Positions 61,269 to 64,000 of a stretch of 64,000 nt of DNA are shown piece after piece. Where the stretch lies: the NCBI GenBank assembly GCA_048013815.1, contig CM106585.1:8928001-8992000 (forward strand), given 5' to 3'. Position 1 is the stretch's first letter. The number at the start of each line of letters is the position of its first letter. The DNA comes from Setoptus koraiensis. Its lineage: Eukaryota; Arthropoda. A program made the translations under genes and the position numbers. The notes beneath the pieces were generated by a model. It saw only the letters and a program-made list of their open reading frames with translations. It was not told where the DNA came from and did no database searches.

Positions 61269-61666
61269 TTTTTTACATGAACAAAATCCATCTGAAAAAC
61301 TCTGAAAAACCTCTGTTTGTGGCCGCTTCATTCATAATTCATTCTCCTAATTTATGATCTATAGCCAACCAAGAATCTTATGTTTATTATCTTATAATGA
61401 TACAGCCAGACAAAAAAGTCAAAAAACAACGAAAATTGCAAGACGGCTCGCTGATGAAACAGAGGAAACATTGATTGAATGTTAGTTTTAGTAGTTGTGC
61501 AATTTAAAGCAACGACGAGCAGAAATTGATCGAAACCTCTCTAATACTCACAATGATTGATACACAATTCCTATTTATATTTAGATACAATTATATAACA
61601 TATATTTATATGCTGCAATACCTTTTACGTTTCGAATTAAATTATTAAATCGTGTTGAATCAAAAC
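61269..61666. other. Spacer between the bHLH gene and the secreted protein gene
   Basis: AT-rich, likely the 3' UTR of the bHLH gene and the promoter of the next gene. A TATATTTATA word lies at about 61598-61610, some 60 bases before the next ATG. Confidence 0.45.
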
Positions 61667-62176
61667 ATGGATTCAGTACCGCTTATTGCGATGTGTTTGA
61701 CTTTTTTCTTTGCCCTGCATCTGACCAACCAAATGCGAGGAGGCCGAAATATCGAATGTCAAAACGTCGAAAATCGTATTTTCGAAAATCGTAACACAAT
61801 TTCAGGAAATGCCTTGTCTCTATTGGAAGTCGCCTATAAAGTCGATAGAGCAGATATGCATCGATCATCTTGCGGCAGAAATAAATATTTCGATTGCGTA
61901 AGCACCGTCGGCATTGTTGATAAACGTCATCTCGAAGATTTGACTCACGTGACCGAGGAGTGTATCTTGGAATGCTGTAGCCGAGTAGATCATGATCAAG
62001 CTGCACAATTGTCATTCGCTCAAATGTTTGATCCATTAGAGAGTCAAACCTGGCGCACTCCGAAGACAAGATCAACACAAAATCAGGCTGCCAAGTCACA
62101 TGCTTCTCAGAACAAAATGAAGGGGAAGATGGCCGATATAATTGAACAATTGAGATTGTCTGATGAAAATCTGTAG
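61667..62176 (+). CDS. Secreted cysteine-containing protein of unknown family
   Basis: The ATG at 61667 opens 169 codons to a TAG at 62174. The first 20 residues (MDSVPLIAMCLTFFFALHLT) are a clear signal peptide. The mature part has six cysteines (IEC, SSC, FDC, EEC, LECC) in the first two thirds and a Lys/Gln/Ser-rich stretch after that. I recognise no family. The same frame continues beyond the TAG for a further 75 codons, to a second TAG at 62404; that extension contains two more cysteines, Trp residues and RYYG. An AATAAA signal at 62731 suggests the transcript includes it. The end could therefore be 62404 through stop-codon readthrough, through a very short intron, or not at all if the downstream frame is UTR. 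Confidence 0.55.
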   Translation: MDSVPLIAMCLTFFFALHLTNQMRGGRNIECQNVENRIFENRNTISGNALSLLEVAYKVDRADMHRSSCGRNKYFDCVSTVGIVDKRHLEDLTHVTEECILECCSRVDHDQAAQLSFAQMFDPLESQTWRTPKTRSTQNQAAKSHASQNKMKGKMADIIEQLRLSDENL

Positions 62177-62404
62177 CGATTAGATTTCAGGCCCAGAAAT
62201 GGTGCAACGAGTAGCTGGATACCTGGAACTCAGTGCGCGAGAATCTTGGTCAATCCGCGATATTATGGCGACAGCAAGCCAACGATGAAATACAATCCAA
62301 CTAGAGACGAATGGACTAACGAGAGAAACCTAATGACCAGACCCTGGTCTTGTCTGATCCCACTGTTTCCGAGGAACGAGAAAAACAGGATTCATTTTTA
62401 CTAG
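62177..62404 (+). other. In-frame extension after the TAG of the secreted protein
   Basis: Seventy-five sense codons follow the TAG at 62174-62176 in the same frame and end at TAG 62402-62404. The context is CTG TAG CGA TTA, one base from the CARYYA readthrough pattern known after UAG in tobamoviruses. A 33-base GT-AG segment spanning the stop (about 62158-62190) is also possible but very short for an intron. Confidence 0.35.
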
Positions 62405-62818
62405 AAATGCTCAATTTTCGAGATATAGAGTGCGCTAAAAGTCTTTGGCTCTGTTTACTTGGACATGTTCGATTTATATGCAATCTTTTGTGTAGCGATC
62501 GTCTCTTTGCTATGCTAAAATGGGGCCAAATTGGGTTTGCTCGCTACTTCCGCTTTTTCACAATTTCAATTTTCGCAAAAATGGACCCGTCTCACTACAG
62601 AATTATTATCTTAGAATGGGTCCGGGTTGTTCATCAACGCGCTGGATTGATACAAGCTAGACTATCTCTACTCTCTACCAGTCATTATTGTTTCTGATTT
62701 AACTCGAGCAACACAATTTCGATTCAAAAGAATAAATGATTACGAATGTCTTCTTCAGAAGATTCGAATGATAAAACTGTTGAATGTAGGACGCCTGTTG
62801 TTGTCTATCTCTGTGCAC
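62405..62818. other. 3' flank with polyadenylation signal
   Basis: AATAAA occurs at 62731-62736. An open frame at 62350-62697 begins without an ATG and has no motif, so it is not called. Confidence 0.45.
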
Positions 62819-62819
62819 T

Positions 62820-62847
62820 GCGCGCGTCGAACTTTACTGACGCGCGC
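62820..62847. repeat. 9-bp CG-rich inverted repeat
   Basis: GCGCGCGTC at 62820-62828 and its complement at 62839-62847 enclose a 10-base loop. It lies 37 bases left of the longer hairpin. Confidence 0.7.
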
Positions 62848-62884
62848 GTGCAACACGTCATTACATTGTCTGTCGCATTGCCTC

Positions 62885-62942
62885 GGCGGATGCAATCATC
62901 TCGCCGTTGCGAAATCACAACGGCTAGATGATTGCATCCGCC
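62885..62942. repeat. 25-bp inverted repeat (hairpin) with an 8-base loop
   Basis: Arms at 62885-62909 and 62918-62942 are complementary over 25 bases with one mismatch (position 62902 against 62925). The arm core is GGCGGATGCAATCATCT. Size and loop are within the range of a small-RNA precursor, and it could equally be a fold-back DNA element. Confidence 0.85.
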
Positions 62943-62984
62943 AGCAACGCCAGCACTGCCAGTCCGCCAGCATCAACACCAACA

Positions 62985-63720
62985 GCAACGACCACCATCA
63001 TCACCATCATCATTATTATCGCTATCATTATCATTATTATTATCATTGTTATTACTATTATCATCATCACCAACACCATCATCGTCGTCACCACCAACAT
63101 CATCCGCATCATTAGTGCAGTTGGCGATGTTTCCGAATTGGAAGATCGTCAACTGCACCGTCAATTACGGTGGTGTTGGTGGCCGGTAACAACAACAGCA
63201 GCAACAACAGACCCGCCGACACTATCGACGACAACAACAGCAGCAACAGCACCAGCCACAACAGCACCAACAACAACAGGACCAAGAGCAGCTCCCACCA
63301 CCACCGCACACCGCCGCCCAGCGCCAGAGCTGACGCCATTAACACCAACAACCTCGTTGGCCAGAACCTGTGGTGTTCGGACCAGAGCAACTGATCCGAC
63401 CGGTCCTACAGGTTCTGGCCGACGGATATGCCGGCCGCCGACGTCCTGACGAGTCTCTCGACTCGAGACTCGCCAGGATGGAGGCCGAACGGGCAGCAGC
63501 GGCAGCTCCAACAACATCAGCAGCTCCAACTACAACAGCAACAGCAACACCAACACCAATATCAACACCAATAACAACAGCAGCAGTGGCAACCACAGCA
63601 GCAGGACCAACCATGGATGCCATGGATGTTGATCCGCCACAACAGCCACAACAGCTGCAGGAGCAACAACAGCAACAATAAAATCATTATTATTATCATT
63701 ATCATTATTATTATTACTGT
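62985..63720. repeat. Low-complexity CAT/TTA and CAA/ACA/GCA triplet region
   Basis: CAT/ATT triplets dominate at about 62994-63112; CAA/ACC/GCA triplets dominate at 63186-63300 and 63500-63680. All three plus-strand frames stay open for long runs. One frame (about 63340-63681) reads PEQLIRPVLQVLADGYAG, then Ala/Thr-rich sequence and a Gln-rich end. It could be a real exon, but the evidence is weak. Confidence 0.5.
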
Positions 63721-64000
63721 CACTATTATTATAATAAAAATTGGAGCGAGCTCGCTCGGCCTCTCTTCGTTAGCCAGAACGAAAGGTTATTCAATGATCA
63801 AAAATTGGTGTGCAAAATTTTAAACGGGGAACCTGAGCACCCCGGATGAGGCCCTATCAGGACACCCCATGTTCCCCATTCCGGACGCCTTGATTCAAAA
63901 TAAATAGCGAACGGTGAAAGAAAGTCGAAAAATAAGCACCAGAATATCAGCTGCGATGTTCAATTCATCACAAACAACGGTCAGAAGAATTTTAACCGAT
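63721..64000. other. Right-edge sequence, unassigned
   Basis: Non-repetitive, moderately AT-rich DNA with no recognisable coding or RNA feature. It may be the start of a gene cut by the window edge. Confidence 0.3.

Noticed and set aside
62350-62697. 115-codon frame after the secreted protein gene
   Set aside because: It starts without an ATG, overlaps the more convincing in-frame extension, and has no recognisable feature.
1-64000. Endogenous virus, LTR element, Polinton or CRISPR array
   Set aside because: No integrase, reverse transcriptase, capsid or envelope-like frames, no long terminal repeats and no spacer-repeat array were seen; all repeats are short tandem units or small inverted repeats.

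Overview
The window is animal nuclear DNA. Genes have GT-AG introns, secreted and seven-pass membrane proteins occur, and one gene belongs to the beaten-path (beat) immunoglobulin family, which is known from arthropods. A DGAT2-type acyltransferase, a gustatory-receptor-like 7TM protein, a papain-type protease, a STAT5-like STAT, a GMC oxidoreductase and an achaete-scute-type bHLH fit an arthropod. A mite or another chelicerate is my best guess, but nothing here fixes the species. I saw no prokaryotic features, CRISPR array, rRNA or convincing tRNA, and no retroviral or LTR remains.

Layout, left to right: DGAT2-like acyltransferase (-, 1082-2326, two exons); a poorly resolved stretch with possible exons and a palindrome-rich repeat (2.3-5.0 kb); a single-exon 7TM receptor-like gene (+, 5079-6872); a small chimeric gene carrying a duplicated cathepsin leader exon (-, 7259-7713); the parental papain-family protease (-, 8447-10203, three exons); a beat-family gene (-, 11273-33050, four exons) whose two long introns fill most of 13.5-32.6 kb; quiet sequence (33-37 kb); an F-box gene and a small unknown ORF (-, 37-38.9 kb); a STAT (-, 39199-42514, three exons); an 8 kb head-to-head spacer; a GMC oxidoreductase (+, 50613-53357, four exons); a PSME3IP1/FAM192A homologue (-, 53825-55197); a large achaete-scute-type bHLH gene (+, 58659-61268); a secreted cysteine-containing protein (+, 61667-62176, possibly extended to 62404); then low-complexity sequence to the end.

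Composition changes sharply. The outer genes sit in AT-rich DNA. The beat introns and the STAT/GMC spacer are GC-rich, CpG-rich and full of GTT/GTC triplets and 10-17 bp minisatellites. Within the beat introns the 10-bp palindrome RTTRCGYAAY, the C/EBP and PAR-bZIP type site, occurs 17 times between 14139 and 31436. I found one exact match in the rest of the window. This is the strongest unexplained signal.

The genes do not form one pathway. They are independent loci for lipid synthesis, chemoreception, proteolysis, cell recognition, JAK/STAT signalling, redox metabolism, proteasome regulation and neural specification. Exon joins were read by eye from splice sites and reading phase and have not been tested against transcripts.
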